Source of the DNA: an uncultured Akkermansia sp.
GTDB taxonomy: Bacteria; Verrucomicrobiota; Verrucomicrobiia; Verrucomicrobiales; Akkermansiaceae
NCBI GenBank assembly: GCA_904501955.1
Contig: CAJGCY010000020.1
Coordinates: 1 to 26,132 of the forward strand
Length of the DNA: 26,132 nucleotides
Direction of reading: 5' to 3'
The position numbers and the translations under genes are program-made. Positions 1-7,431 of the stretch are shown here, piece after piece; within the stretch, counting starts at the first letter, position 1; each line of letters opens with the position of its first letter. Below the pieces are notes generated by a model that was given only the letters and a program-made list of their open reading frames with translations, had not been told where the DNA came from and searched no databases.

Positions 1-59
1 AGCTCCGCTTCGCTACGGTCCTCGCCATTATATGTCACCACAGGTTCCCTGGGTTCCAT

Positions 60-325
60 TTCCTTTTTTGTTGCTATACAGGGGTTCCGTTCGCTTACGC
101 TCACTCCACCGCCTGCCTAACGTCCGTCGCCCCTACGGGGCTTTAAGTTAGGCGGGCATACGCCCGCAGTAATATACATTTCAGTTCGCCTGCGGCTCAC
201 GCGAACGCTCGCTAACGCTCACACGAACGCTTGGGGCTTGCGCCCCTACGCGCGAACGCTCGCTGTCGCTCGCGCGAACGTTCGGCCTAACGGCCTCACG
301 CGAGGAGCACCTAACGGTGCTCCAA
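60..325. repeat. Cluster of short inverted repeats (hairpin-rich, gene-free)
   Basis: No credible gene lies in the first 500 bases. This part is packed with short palindromes: GCCCC-TAC-GGGGC (129-141), GCGGGC-ATAC-GCCCGC (152-167), GGGGC-TTGC-GCCCC (233-246), GGCC-TAAC-GGCC (284-295) and a perfect 8-bp stem around TAAC at 304-323. The words CTAACG (117, 212, 287, 311) and CCTACG (132, 245) recur at or near the loops, and GCGAACGCTCGC appears twice (201-212 and 252-263). It could be a degenerate REP-like element, a remnant of a mobile element, or folded RNA. I do not recognise a family. The stretch 326-508 shows nothing further that I can name. Confidence 0.6.
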
Positions 326-508
326 ATTCCGATTTATCGCGCAGTAGAGACTAATTAGAAGTCCCCATATAGCTAGGGTTGAAACGGAGGCATATACGTA
401 CCATTACTTCATATACGGTAAGAATATGCAGAGATTAGTAGAACAGCCCCTATGGTTCTTTATGAAGTAAAAAATCATAAAAATATGCGAGTATGCAGCA
501 TTTTAGGC

Positions 509-537
509 TTGACAAGTGGTTGTGGAATTGTTATCTT
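509..537 (+). promoter_or_regulatory. Sigma70-type promoter of the glucosaminidase-like gene
   Basis: TTGACA (509-514), a 17-base spacer and TATCTT (532-537). The -10 ends 9 bases before the ATG at 547, so transcription should begin at about 544 and the mRNA would be essentially leaderless. This argues against the upstream in-frame ATG at 493, which lies ahead of the promoter. Confidence 0.6.
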
Positions 538-546
538 CGTGGTAGC

Positions 547-954
547 ATGAGATCTATCCTTATCATTCTGACCGGTATAATGATGGTGTTCAGCGCAGTT
601 GCCGAGACCGTGACCGCGCTGCGTCCTGCCATCAAAGAAGCGGCCGCGAAACATGGCGTGGACCCCGTGTTAATGGAGGCGATTATTCGCCACGAATCGG
701 CCAACGCGACATCCGCAGCAGCCCGCCGCAAGAACAATCTTGCGGGCATCATGGGCAAGCGCGGACAGCGTAAATATGAAAGCAAAGAGGCATGCGTGCA
801 TGATCTTGCGCAGATATTGGCTAAGTACCATGCCAAGGGGCGCAAAACGGTGCCTCAGATTGCCCGTGCATACTGTAAGAGCACCGGGCCGTGGATTCGC
901 CACGTCAATAGCTACATGAACCGCATCCGCAAAGGCGAGTTCGGTGCTCTGTAA
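547..954 (+). CDS. Secreted glucosaminidase-domain protein (FlgJ/LytD-like fold)
   Basis: A 135-residue protein with a signal peptide (hydrophobic residues 4-18, cleavage likely after AVA at 17-19). The rest resembles the glucosaminidase family (PF01832), which cuts the glycan strands of peptidoglycan. The segment from about residue 33 has the expected pattern: IIRHESAN with a candidate catalytic Glu50, NNLAGIMG matching the family's NNLFGI, and a C-terminal IARAYCKSTGPWIRHVNSYM block. It is near the minimum length for the domain and has no cell-wall-binding module. An in-frame ATG at 493 would add 18 residues before the signal peptide, but the promoter at 509-537 makes 547 the better start. 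It is monocistronic and ends at a strong bidirectional terminator. Family assignment is likely; activity on peptidoglycan is inference. Confidence 0.72.
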   Translation: MRSILIILTGIMMVFSAVAETVTALRPAIKEAAAKHGVDPVLMEAIIRHESANATSAAARRKNNLAGIMGKRGQRKYESKEACVHDLAQILAKYHAKGRKTVPQIARAYCKSTGPWIRHVNSYMNRIRKGEFGAL

Positions 955-998
955 ATCTGTTACGAACTTCTTATACTCCCTCTACGCAGAGGGTACAC

Positions 999-1031
999 AA
1001 AAAAGCCGTTGCCCCGAGCAACGGCTTTTTT
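999..1031. terminator. Bidirectional intrinsic terminator
   Basis: A run of six A, GCCGTTGC (1005-1012), a 5-base loop, GCAACGGC (1018-1025) and six T. It works in either direction and sits between two convergent genes: the glucosaminidase-like gene on plus and the aminotransferase on minus. A second small hairpin, CCCTC-TACGCA-GAGGG, lies just upstream at 978-993. Confidence 0.9.
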
Positions 1032-1046
1032 GTGCGGTTTTCCGGT

Positions 1047-2135
1047 TCAGAGGTGTAGCACGTCCACCACGGCGGAGGTGATTTCTTGCAGGTCTTCCAA
1101 GCGCAGCTCGCCCATGTGGGCAATGCGGAAGGTGGTATCCTTCAGTACGCCGTAGCCGTTGCCTAATTGTAAGTTGCGCTCAGCCAGTGCTTGGTTGAGC
1201 TGCGGTATGGAGATACGCGCCGTGCAGCCTTTGGGGCGGGCATCGATGACGGTGAGCGTGTTGGAGAGGTACCGGCGGTTCGGGAAGACGCGGAAGTATT
1301 CATCCGCCCAGGCACGGGTGAACTCCGCGCACTGTTTGTTGCGGGCAAAGCGGGCTTCAATGCCCTCCTCGTGCACGATGTGCTGCAGCTGCTTATCCAG
1401 CGCGTACATGTGGGAGAGGCTGGGGGTGGAGGTGTATTGGTAATTCTTGGAGTCGATGAAGTTCCAGAGGTTGCGGAGGTCGAAGTAGAGCCCGCGGTGG
1501 GGAACTTCCGCCGTGCGGTCATAAGCTTTGCGGCTCATAGCGCAGAGTGCCATGCCCGGGGGGACGGCGAGCCCTTTTTGCGTAGCGGTGATGAGCACGT
1601 CTATACCGAGCTTGTCCGTCTCAATCTTTGTGCCGGCTGCGGAGGAGATAGCATCCACCAGCCACACGACATCCGGGTATTTTTTCATGACTTCCGCGAT
1701 GTCCTCCACGGGGTTTTGAATGCCGGTGGATGTTTCGTTGTGTGTGACAGTGACGACGTCGTACTTACCGGTGGCGAGGGCAGCCTCCACCATTTCGGGG
1801 GTGGTGGGCTGGCCGGGCTCCGCGGAGAACAGGTCAGAGGGAATGCCGTTGGCTTGGGCAATCTTGAACCATTTGTCACCGAAGGCGCCGCAAGAGAAAA
1901 CGGCGGCACGTTTGGCCGTGCAGGAGCGTATGGCGCCTTCCATCAAGCCTGAGCCGGAAGATGTGGAGAGCAGGATGCGATTTTGCGTGAAGAGCACCTT
2001 TTGCATGTTCTCGGAGATGCGTTTTTGGATTTCCGAGGCTGCCGGGGAACGGTGCGCCATCATGGGGCCGCTCATTTCCGCCAGAATGTCATCCGCTACC
2101 ATTGTGGGGCCCGGTATGAATAATTTGAACGCCAT
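1047..2135 (-). CDS. Class V PLP-dependent aminotransferase (alanine/serine-glyoxylate type)
   Basis: A 362-residue cytosolic enzyme of the class V aminotransferase family (fold type I), the branch with alanine-glyoxylate, serine-glyoxylate and serine-pyruvate aminotransferases. Visible landmarks are the N-terminal FIPGPTMV substrate loop, the SGSGLMEG segment near residue 61, VVTVTHNETSTG near 127, Asp161 in WLVDAISS (binds the PLP ring nitrogen) and the Schiff-base Lys187 in ITATQKGLAVPPG. Length is normal for the family. Related proteins act in glycine/serine interconversion or in aminoethylphosphonate breakdown; sequence alone does not settle the substrate here. The divergent neighbour is a periplasmic isomerase, with about 125 bases between the two starts. 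I see no convincing promoter close to this start. Confidence 0.9.
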   Translation of the reverse strand: MAFKLFIPGPTMVADDILAEMSGPMMAHRSPAASEIQKRISENMQKVLFTQNRILLSTSSGSGLMEGAIRSCTAKRAAVFSCGAFGDKWFKIAQANGIPSDLFSAEPGQPTTPEMVEAALATGKYDVVTVTHNETSTGIQNPVEDIAEVMKKYPDVVWLVDAISSAAGTKIETDKLGIDVLITATQKGLAVPPGMALCAMSRKAYDRTAEVPHRGLYFDLRNLWNFIDSKNYQYTSTPSLSHMYALDKQLQHIVHEEGIEARFARNKQCAEFTRAWADEYFRVFPNRRYLSNTLTVIDARPKGCTARISIPQLNQALAERNLQLGNGYGVLKDTTFRIAHMGELRLEDLQEITSAVVDVLHL

Positions 2136-2225
2136 ATGTGCAAATCAGGGGGGTGAACTGCCGTGATGGTAGCATGTTTCCGCCACCAAGGCGAGAATAA
2201 AGTATGAAGTTGACAAAGAAGAAGA

Positions 2226-2253
2226 TTGCAATCTGTTTTTTTTGTAGTAGAAT
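2226..2253 (+). promoter_or_regulatory. Promoter of the SurA-like gene
   Basis: TTGCAA (2226-2231), 16 bases, TAGAAT (2248-2253). The -10 ends 7 bases before ATG 2261, which again predicts a leaderless transcript. A TTGACA at 2210-2215 has no -10 at a usable distance. Confidence 0.5.
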
Positions 2254-2260
2254 AAAGCGT

Positions 2261-3295
2261 ATGAAGCACCTGAGCATTCTCTCAATACTTGCCGCTTGCA
2301 GCCTTTTTGCTGTTTGTGCGGATGCTGCTGACAAAAAGCCGGCACCGCAGAAGCCGAAGCCCCGCCGTATCGTCAACCGCGTGGCCGCGGTGGTGAATGG
2401 TCGCCCCATTACGTCTGCGGAGGTGCGCTCACGCTTGATGCCGTATGTGAAGGAGCTTACCATGCTGTACCCGCAGCAGGGGCGCCGCTTTAACGGTGAG
2501 TTGATTAAGGCCAAGAAGGCCGTGTTGGATGAGCTGATTGAGCGCGAGCTGGTGTTGAGTGACTTTGAAGGCAAGGGGCTGACGATGCCGGAGACCGCGG
2601 TGGAGGAGGAGATTAACCGCCGTATTCTTACTCAGTTCAACGGTAATCGTGATGCTTTGCTCAATAACCTGCGCGCCAGTGGGATGACCTACAGCGAGTT
2701 CCGTGATTCCGTGCGCAAGGAGTTGACGGTGCACAGCATGCGCTCCATGCGTTATGACCGCGATATCCCGCCCACCCCGGATGAAATCCAGGCTGAGTAC
2801 CGCGCCACTCGCTCTGATTACCGCGATATGACGCGTGATGAAATCCGCTACGAGAAGATTTACCTGCCGTATGGCATGGGGCCGGACCCGAATGCCACCC
2901 CGGAGGAGCACCGCGCCTTCGCGTATTCTTTGGTGGAGGCTATTAAGAAGGGGGAGATTACATTTGAGGAAGCTGCCCGCCAGTATTCTCAGGATGAATA
3001 CGCTGCAGAGGGTGGCAAGTGGCCGTTCCGTAAGCGCAGTGAGCACTCTGTGGAGTTCGCTAACCTCGTATTCTCTCTGCCCAAGGGCGAATTGACCGGC
3101 CCGCTGGAGGCTCCCCAAGGGTGTTTCACCATCGTGCGCGTGCTTGAGATGAAGAAGGCGCCCGCTCCCTCCCTCAATGCCCGCGGAATCAAGGCTCGTG
3201 TGGATGAGTCCGTGCGCCGCAAGAAGAGTGAGCAGCGCTACCGCGAGTGGATTGGCCGCTTGCGCAGCAAGGCCGTCATTCGCATCTACATTTGA
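2261..3295 (+). CDS. SurA-like periplasmic peptidyl-prolyl cis-trans isomerase
   Basis: 344 residues from this start. Residues 1-23 form a signal peptide ending near ADA. The section from about residue 35 (VAAVVNGRPITSAEV) to 150 is the helical SurA N-terminal chaperone domain. A single parvulin-type (PpiC) domain follows, recognisable by DEIRYEKIYLP, FEEAARQYSQDEYAAEGGKW and FSLPKGELTGPLEAPQGCFTIVRVLE. E. coli SurA has two parvulin domains; this protein has one. The role expected from the family is folding of outer-membrane and periplasmic proteins. An in-frame ATG at 2204 would add 19 residues (MKLTKKKIAICFFCSRIKR) and overlap the promoter, so 2261 is preferred. A GC-rich hairpin (3330-3363) separates it from the next gene. 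Confidence 0.88.
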   Translation: MKHLSILSILAACSLFAVCADAADKKPAPQKPKPRRIVNRVAAVVNGRPITSAEVRSRLMPYVKELTMLYPQQGRRFNGELIKAKKAVLDELIERELVLSDFEGKGLTMPETAVEEEINRRILTQFNGNRDALLNNLRASGMTYSEFRDSVRKELTVHSMRSMRYDRDIPPTPDEIQAEYRATRSDYRDMTRDEIRYEKIYLPYGMGPDPNATPEEHRAFAYSLVEAIKKGEITFEEAARQYSQDEYAAEGGKWPFRKRSEHSVEFANLVFSLPKGELTGPLEAPQGCFTIVRVLEMKKAPAPSLNARGIKARVDESVRRKKSEQRYREWIGRLRSKAVIRIYI

Positions 3296-3329
3296 TTTTT
3301 TTGAGTCCTGCTTCATTAGTATAGCGAGC

Positions 3330-3363
3330 AAACGCGCGGTGGGGATGTGCCTGCCGCGCGTTT
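3330..3363 (+). terminator. Likely intrinsic terminator after the SurA-like gene
   Basis: AAACGCGCGG (3330-3339) pairs perfectly with CCGCGCGTTT (3354-3363) across a 14-base loop. The T-tract is short (three), so it could instead serve as an mRNA-stabilising hairpin. Confidence 0.55.
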
Positions 3364-3399
3364 GTGCGTTCATAAAGTGCGTGCGGACACTGTTTTGGC

Positions 3400-3428
3400 T
3401 TGATATTCGGGCGGTGTGGGAGTATGCT
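3400..3428 (+). promoter_or_regulatory. Promoter of the M42 peptidase gene
   Basis: TTGATA (3400-3405), 17-base spacer, TATGCT (3423-3428), then 9 bases to ATG 3438. The spacing is identical to that of the glucosaminidase-like gene and implies a near-leaderless mRNA. Confidence 0.6.
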
Positions 3429-3437
3429 GTGCGTGTA

Positions 3438-4574
3438 ATGAACACCAAACTCTTCAAAGAACTTTGTGAGGCGACCGGGGCTCCCGGTTTTGAGTACGGT
3501 ATCCGTGAGGTTGTTATCCGTGAGATGACCCCGCTGGCGGATTCCATCACCGTGGATAATCTGGGTAACGTGATTGCCCTGATTAAGGGTAAGAGCAGCG
3601 ACAAGAAAATCATGTGCGCTGCCCACATGGATGAAATCGGCTTCATCGTACGCCATATTGATGACAACGGCTTCATTCGCATTCTCCCTCTCGGTGGTTT
3701 TGACCCCAAGACCCTGACGGCTCAGCGCGTAACCGTGCACGGTACCAAGGACCTGCCGGGCTGCATGGGTGTGAAGCCCATTCACGTGATGTCCCCGGAG
3801 GAGCGCACCAAGATGCCTGCCGTTACGGATTACGTGGTGGACCTCGGCATGCCCAAGGAGGAGGTGGAGAAGTACGTCTCCATCGGTGACTCCATCACCC
3901 GCATCGGTGATTTGGTGGAGATGGGTGATTGCTTGAATGTGAAGAGCATTGACAACCGCGGTGGTTGCTACCTGCTTATTGAGGCCGTGCGCGCCATCAT
4001 CACCGCCGGTGAGAAGCCGGATTATGACCTCTACGCCGTGTTCTCCGTGCAGGAGGAGGTGGGCCTGCGCGGTGCTCAGGCGGCCACTATCGCCATTCAG
4101 CCTGATTTCTCCTTCGCTCTGGATGTGACCATCGCGTTCGATACCCCCGGTTCCGGCGCTCACGATAAGTGCACTGTGCTGGGCAAGGGTACGGCCGTGA
4201 AGGTGTATGACGGCACGCTCATCACGGACAACCGCATGGTGAAGTTCATGACCGCCCTCTGCGAGGAGGGTAACATCCCCTACCAGCTGGAGCTCTTGGC
4301 TGCCGGCGGTACGGATGCCGGCGCCATGCAGAAGTTCTGCGCCGGTGGCTCCATTGCCGGTGCGGTTTCCATTCCCGTGCGCAATGTGCACCAGAGCATC
4401 GAGATGGCGCACAAGACGGACGTGCAGGCGAGTGTGGACCTGCTGGCCGCTTGCTTCTCTTCCCTCACGCGTTGGGATTGGAGCTGGGAGCGCAAGGTTC
4501 GCACCTTGGCCCCGAAAGCCGCTGCTTGCGAGCAAAAGCCCGCAGGCAAGAAGAAGTGCTGCCGCAAAAAGTAA
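3438..4574 (+). CDS. M42-family metallo-aminopeptidase
   Basis: 378 residues from the chosen start, the normal length for M42 (FrvX/YsdC/TET-type) dinuclear metal aminopeptidases, cytosolic enzymes that often form dodecamers. Metal-site motifs appear in order: AAHMDEIGF (His and catalytic Asp), SIDNRGG (bridging Asp), the catalytic Glu pair in VQEEVGLRG, ALDVT (Asp) and NVHQSIE (His) near the C-terminus. The frame is open upstream to 3177, but that part overlaps the previous gene and lacks family similarity; the promoter at 3400-3428 supports ATG 3438. The last 20 or so residues form an unusual basic, Cys-containing tail (AACEQKPAGKKKCCRKK) beyond the family core, perhaps a metal-binding or interaction tail. 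Monocistronic, with its own terminator. Confidence 0.92.
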   Translation: MNTKLFKELCEATGAPGFEYGIREVVIREMTPLADSITVDNLGNVIALIKGKSSDKKIMCAAHMDEIGFIVRHIDDNGFIRILPLGGFDPKTLTAQRVTVHGTKDLPGCMGVKPIHVMSPEERTKMPAVTDYVVDLGMPKEEVEKYVSIGDSITRIGDLVEMGDCLNVKSIDNRGGCYLLIEAVRAIITAGEKPDYDLYAVFSVQEEVGLRGAQAATIAIQPDFSFALDVTIAFDTPGSGAHDKCTVLGKGTAVKVYDGTLITDNRMVKFMTALCEEGNIPYQLELLAAGGTDAGAMQKFCAGGSIAGAVSIPVRNVHQSIEMAHKTDVQASVDLLAACFSSLTRWDWSWERKVRTLAPKAAACEQKPAGKKKCCRKK

Positions 4575-4594
4575 AACGCACAGCTGATTTCATT

Positions 4595-4640
4595 CGCAAA
4601 AAAACGCTGCTCTGTGTTCGCAGGGTAGCGTTTTTTTGCG
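4595..4640 (+). terminator. Intrinsic terminator after the M42 peptidase
   Basis: CGCAAAAAAACGCT (4595-4608) pairs with AGCGTTTTTTTGCG (4627-4640); the apical part contains a further CTGC/GCAG pair. It has seven T and is A/T-symmetric, so it is functional on either strand. Confidence 0.85.
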
Positions 4641-4679
4641 CGGAAAGTGTAATATATCGCCCCATGGCTGCAAAAAATC

Positions 4680-4708
4680 TTGCCGTATGGGGGTGGATGT
4701 GGTAGAGT
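4680..4708 (+). promoter_or_regulatory. Promoter of the L,D-transpeptidase/GNAT pair
   Basis: TTGCCG (4680-4685), 17 bases, TAGAGT (4703-4708), then 13 bases to ATG 4722. It overlaps an upstream in-frame ATG at 4680, which is therefore unlikely to be the start. Confidence 0.45.
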
Positions 4709-4721
4709 GTGTCTCGGCTAT

Positions 4722-5501
4722 ATGATATTCCCCCAAAAAGCGCAATTTTTCCCGTTTTTTCTGCTACTTGTCGTGTTTTGCTGCAGCTTTGCCGCAGCGG
4801 AGCAAGAGAGCAGTGCTCCGGTGCCGCGCTACCGTAACCCCATGGTCGCTATGTCGGAGCGCTATTCGCAGCCGGTCAATATCCGCATTTCTTCAGCTTG
4901 GGGATTAACGGAAGCCCAGCGCCGCACCGCCATGATGCCCCCCGTGCTTGTGCCGGATGTCAAAAGAGTGCGCCTGCTGTACCCGGAGGATATTGAACCT
5001 ACGGAAGCCCAGAAGGCGGAGGGCTCCGCCCTGACCTCTAAGCAACGTACCGCCATGCAGCGCGCCCGCCGCGCCGCCATGAAAGAGGCTGTGTGGCGTG
5101 TCAGTGTGGAGGCGGAGGCCTATAACCGCATGCACTCAGACGCTCTCGCTGCTATTGAGAAGCAGGGGCGCTACGTCATCATTAACCTGACGGAGCAACG
5201 CGGCTATTACATGGAGGGAGAAACCATGGTACGCTCTTTTAAGGTGTGCACCGGTAAGCGCTCCACTCCTACTCCTACCGGGCACTTCCACGTGCAGGAG
5301 AAAGACCGCCACCACCGCTCGAATCTCTACCATGCCTCCATGCCGTTTTTCATGCGCCTTACGCTGGATGGCGTGGGCTTACACCAAGGCCCCATCCGCT
5401 CGTATCCGGCCTCGCACGGCTGCATTCGTTTGCCTTGGGATGTCGCGGCATTCCTCTTTGAAAAATGTGAAGTAGGCACGGCGGTTTTCGTGGTGAAATA
5501 A
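4722..5501 (+). CDS. Secreted L,D-transpeptidase (YkuD domain)
   Basis: 259 residues with a long hydrophobic signal sequence (about 8-26, ending near AAAEQ). The C-terminal half is a YkuD catalytic domain: YVIINLTEQRGYYMEGE, the turn TGKRSTPTPTGHFHV, a His in GVGLHQGPI, and SHGCIRLPWDVA with the nucleophilic Cys. Enzymes of this family make 3-3 peptidoglycan cross-links or attach proteins to peptidoglycan in the periplasm. The segment from about 30 to 140 is rich in Ala, Arg and Glu and looks helical; I do not recognise it. The YkuD signature is complete, so the enzyme should be active. The next gene starts 5 bases after the stop, which suggests co-transcription. Confidence 0.9.
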   Translation: MIFPQKAQFFPFFLLLVVFCCSFAAAEQESSAPVPRYRNPMVAMSERYSQPVNIRISSAWGLTEAQRRTAMMPPVLVPDVKRVRLLYPEDIEPTEAQKAEGSALTSKQRTAMQRARRAAMKEAVWRVSVEAEAYNRMHSDALAAIEKQGRYVIINLTEQRGYYMEGETMVRSFKVCTGKRSTPTPTGHFHVQEKDRHHRSNLYHASMPFFMRLTLDGVGLHQGPIRSYPASHGCIRLPWDVAAFLFEKCEVGTAVFVVK

Positions 5502-5506
5502 AGCGG

Positions 5507-6040
5507 ATGCAGCCCTTAATACCTCAATTTCGCCCGGCTACAGAGTCGGATGTGCCGCAGCTGCGCCTGCTGTATAATGATATTATAGACGCGATGGATG
5601 CCTCACGCTGGCATGCGCGATGGCGGAAGGATGGCTACCCTGCGGATGCTGATTTGGCAGCAGCTGCGCGAGCGGGGGAGTTGTATCTTTGCACCGTGGC
5701 GGGTGAGCTTGCCGGTGCCATGGTGCTCAATCATGCGTATAACCCGGGCTATGACCAAGCTCCGTGGGCGGTGGCGTGCCCGGCAGCAGAGGTGTTGTGC
5801 ATACACACGCTCGGCGTGTCACCGCGCATGCAGCGCTGTGGTATCGCCTCGGCCTTGGTGGGGCATGCCGCTGCCATCGCGCGTGCTGCCGGCTGCAAAT
5901 GCCTGCGTTTGGATGTGATAGAGGGCAACTTGCCCGCGGACCTGCTCTACCGGCGGCTTGGGTTCGAGTTCCGCGGTGCGTACCGGCTCCGGTATGACTC
6001 CGTTTGCGCGGAGTTTAATTTGTATGAGCTTGTGCTGTGA
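5507..6040 (+). CDS. GNAT-family N-acetyltransferase
   Basis: A 177-residue soluble protein. The acetyl-CoA-binding motif A is clear: LCIHTLGVSPRMQRCGIASALVGHA, with the Q/R-x-x-G-x-A loop (QRCGIA), followed by motif B, LRLDVIEGNLPADLLYRRLGFE. These are hallmarks of Gcn5-related N-acetyltransferases; the acceptor cannot be told from sequence. It begins 5 bases after the L,D-transpeptidase stop and is probably translated from the same mRNA. It converges on the deaminase gene, with only 12 bases between the stop codons and no classic terminator, just a small stem (CAGG...CCTG, 6045-6061). Confidence 0.85.
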   Translation: MQPLIPQFRPATESDVPQLRLLYNDIIDAMDASRWHARWRKDGYPADADLAAAARAGELYLCTVAGELAGAMVLNHAYNPGYDQAPWAVACPAAEVLCIHTLGVSPRMQRCGIASALVGHAAAIARAAGCKCLRLDVIEGNLPADLLYRRLGFEFRGAYRLRYDSVCAEFNLYELVL

Positions 6041-6052
6041 GCCTCAGGTGGC

Positions 6053-6505
6053 TTACGCCTGCGGTATGACCAGCGGGAAACTGTGTGAAAGCGGGTAATC
6101 CGGCACGTGCACCAGCTCTACCCCATACATGGCCGCAATTTCCGGCGCGCGTGAATCCGCGTAATCCTCACCGTAATAGATGGTTTTCACCCCGTGCGCG
6201 CAAAGAGCTTGCATGCAGGAGGTGCAGGGCATGGTGGTGCATGCCACTACCTTCGCTTCCCCTCGCTTGAAAAGGCTGCACAGGTTGATTTCCGCGTGCA
6301 GCATGTACTTTTGCCGCTCTGAGCGAGATGCCCAGAACCCCTCCGGAGCGGAAAATCCCGGGAAAAGACCGTTGTATGCCGTTCCGATGACTCGGTTGTC
6401 TTTGTCCAGCGCGGCTGCACCCACTTTGCGGAAAGGGTCCTCAGACCTCAGTGCTGCCACGTGTGCCAGCGCCATTACATACTGCGGTATCGAAAGTCGG
6501 CTCAT
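6053..6505 (-). CDS. dCMP-deaminase-like zinc deaminase
   Basis: 150 residues of the cytidine/deoxycytidylate deaminase family. The zinc site is complete: HAE at residues 70-72 (ligand His and catalytic Glu) and PCTSC at 93-97 (two Cys ligands). The order of elements (N-terminal helix, KVGAAALD strand, AYNGLFPGF loop, HAE, PCTSC, then TIYYGEDYADS) fits dCMP deaminase, which makes dUMP for thymidylate synthesis. Bacterial ComEB-type and other small deaminases share this layout, so the substrate is inferred. It has its own promoter 6 bases ahead of the ATG. Confidence 0.85.
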   Translation of the reverse strand: MSRLSIPQYVMALAHVAALRSEDPFRKVGAAALDKDNRVIGTAYNGLFPGFSAPEGFWASRSERQKYMLHAEINLCSLFKRGEAKVVACTTMPCTSCMQALCAHGVKTIYYGEDYADSRAPEIAAMYGVELVHVPDYPLSHSFPLVIPQA

Positions 6506-6511
6506 GCCTTT

Positions 6512-6539
6512 ATATTACAGCACTTCCCTCCCTTTGCAA
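6512..6539 (-). promoter_or_regulatory. Promoter of the deaminase gene
   Basis: On the minus strand: TTGCAA (6539-6534), 16 bases, TAATAT (6517-6512), then only 6 bases (AAAGGC) to ATG 6505. Transcription would start at or next to the start codon. Confidence 0.6.
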
Positions 6540-6599
6540 GCAAAAACTGTGCACCGGGCGCGCTTTGCCCGCTTATCCGTGCTGTTGCGGATTTTTTGC

Positions 6600-6629
6600 T
6601 CGACAAGGGGGCTTCTGCTTTGCTATAAG
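6600..6629 (+). promoter_or_regulatory. Promoter of the ankyrin/coiled-coil gene pair
   Basis: TCGACA (6600-6605), 18 bases, TATAAG (6624-6629), then 11 bases to ATG 6641. The -35 is imperfect. The AGAGG next to the ATG is too close to act as a ribosome site. Confidence 0.45.
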
Positions 6630-6640
6630 ATGCAAGAGGT

Positions 6641-7426
6641 ATGAAAGATTTTTACAATCCATTATTGCTGCTTGTCGTTGTCGGGCTGCTGTCTTGCCGC
6701 TTCATGGATATTGAGGGGGCGGATACGTGGACGCTGTGGGCGCTGGTGTTGTGCGCCACCGGTTTTGTGGTGGATGGCGCTTTGGCCTTGGCCCGAGCGC
6801 TGACGCACCGCTCCGGGGTGATGCAAGTGGTGTGGTCTGTTGTGTTTTTGATTGTGGGTAGCTGCACGTGGGTGCTTGTATCACGCGCCAATGAGGCCGG
6901 GGCTGAGGAGCTGGCGGAGTTCCGTGCGGCATACGCTGCGCTGCAACAGGGCGGGGATGTGAATGCGCACAATGACAGCGGTGACAGCGTGCTGGTGCTG
7001 GCGGTGGAGTGTGGCCGTGAGAACGTGGTGCGTGAGCTCTTGCAGCGTGGGGATGTGAGCGCAGAGTGCAAACTCGCTGCAGCCATGCGCGCGGTGGAGT
7101 GCAACCGTGAGCTGGAGCTGCGCTTGCTGCTGGAGAACGGTGTGCCGGTGAATGCTGCCATTCATGGTTCTACGCTGCTGTGTGCTGCCGCTGCTGAGGG
7201 GCAGCCGCGCGTGTTGGCTTTGCTGCTGGAGCAGGGGGCCCTGCCTGATATGGTGGATGCCGCCGGTACCCCGCCTTTGGTGCATGCCGTGCTGTCCGGC
7301 AATACGGCGGTGGTGAAGGCCCTGCTGGCTGCCGGGGCGAATCCTGCTGCTTGTGATGCTGCCGGGCGTAGCGCCGCCTCGTACTCCCGCTCGGAGAAAA
7401 TGGATAAAGCCTTAAACGGAGAATAA
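6641..7426 (+). CDS. Membrane-anchored ankyrin-repeat protein
   Basis: 261 residues. The first 85 contain three hydrophobic segments (about 8-20, 31-52 and 62-80), predicted membrane helices. Residues about 90-255 are ankyrin repeats: GDVNAHNDSGDSVLVLAVE, ENVVRELLQRGDVSAE, ELELRLLLENGVPVNAAI, STLLCAAAAEGQPRVLALLLEQGA, TPPLVHAVLSGNTAVVKALLAAGANPAACD. Ankyrin repeats bind other proteins; the partner is unknown. The repeats most likely face the cytosol or periplasm from an inner-membrane anchor. Topology is inferred. The next gene, for an exported coiled-coil protein, begins 5 bases after the stop, so the two are probably made together. Confidence 0.85.
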   Translation: MKDFYNPLLLLVVVGLLSCRFMDIEGADTWTLWALVLCATGFVVDGALALARALTHRSGVMQVVWSVVFLIVGSCTWVLVSRANEAGAEELAEFRAAYAALQQGGDVNAHNDSGDSVLVLAVECGRENVVRELLQRGDVSAECKLAAAMRAVECNRELELRLLLENGVPVNAAIHGSTLLCAAAAEGQPRVLALLLEQGALPDMVDAAGTPPLVHAVLSGNTAVVKALLAAGANPAACDAAGRSAASYSRSEKMDKALNGE

Positions 7427-7431
7427 AAATC

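Noticed and set aside
60..325. CRISPR array in the repeat-rich left end
   Set aside because: Repeats are short, unequal and palindromic, with no constant spacer length and no cas genes in the window.
3177..3437. N-terminal extension of the M42 frame
   Set aside because: It overlaps the SurA-like gene, the terminator and the M42 promoter, and has no family similarity.
2429..4535. Long antisense frames over the SurA-like and M42 genes (2429-3709 and 3276-4535, minus)
   Set aside because: They cover well-supported genes with family motifs on the plus strand and show none of their own.
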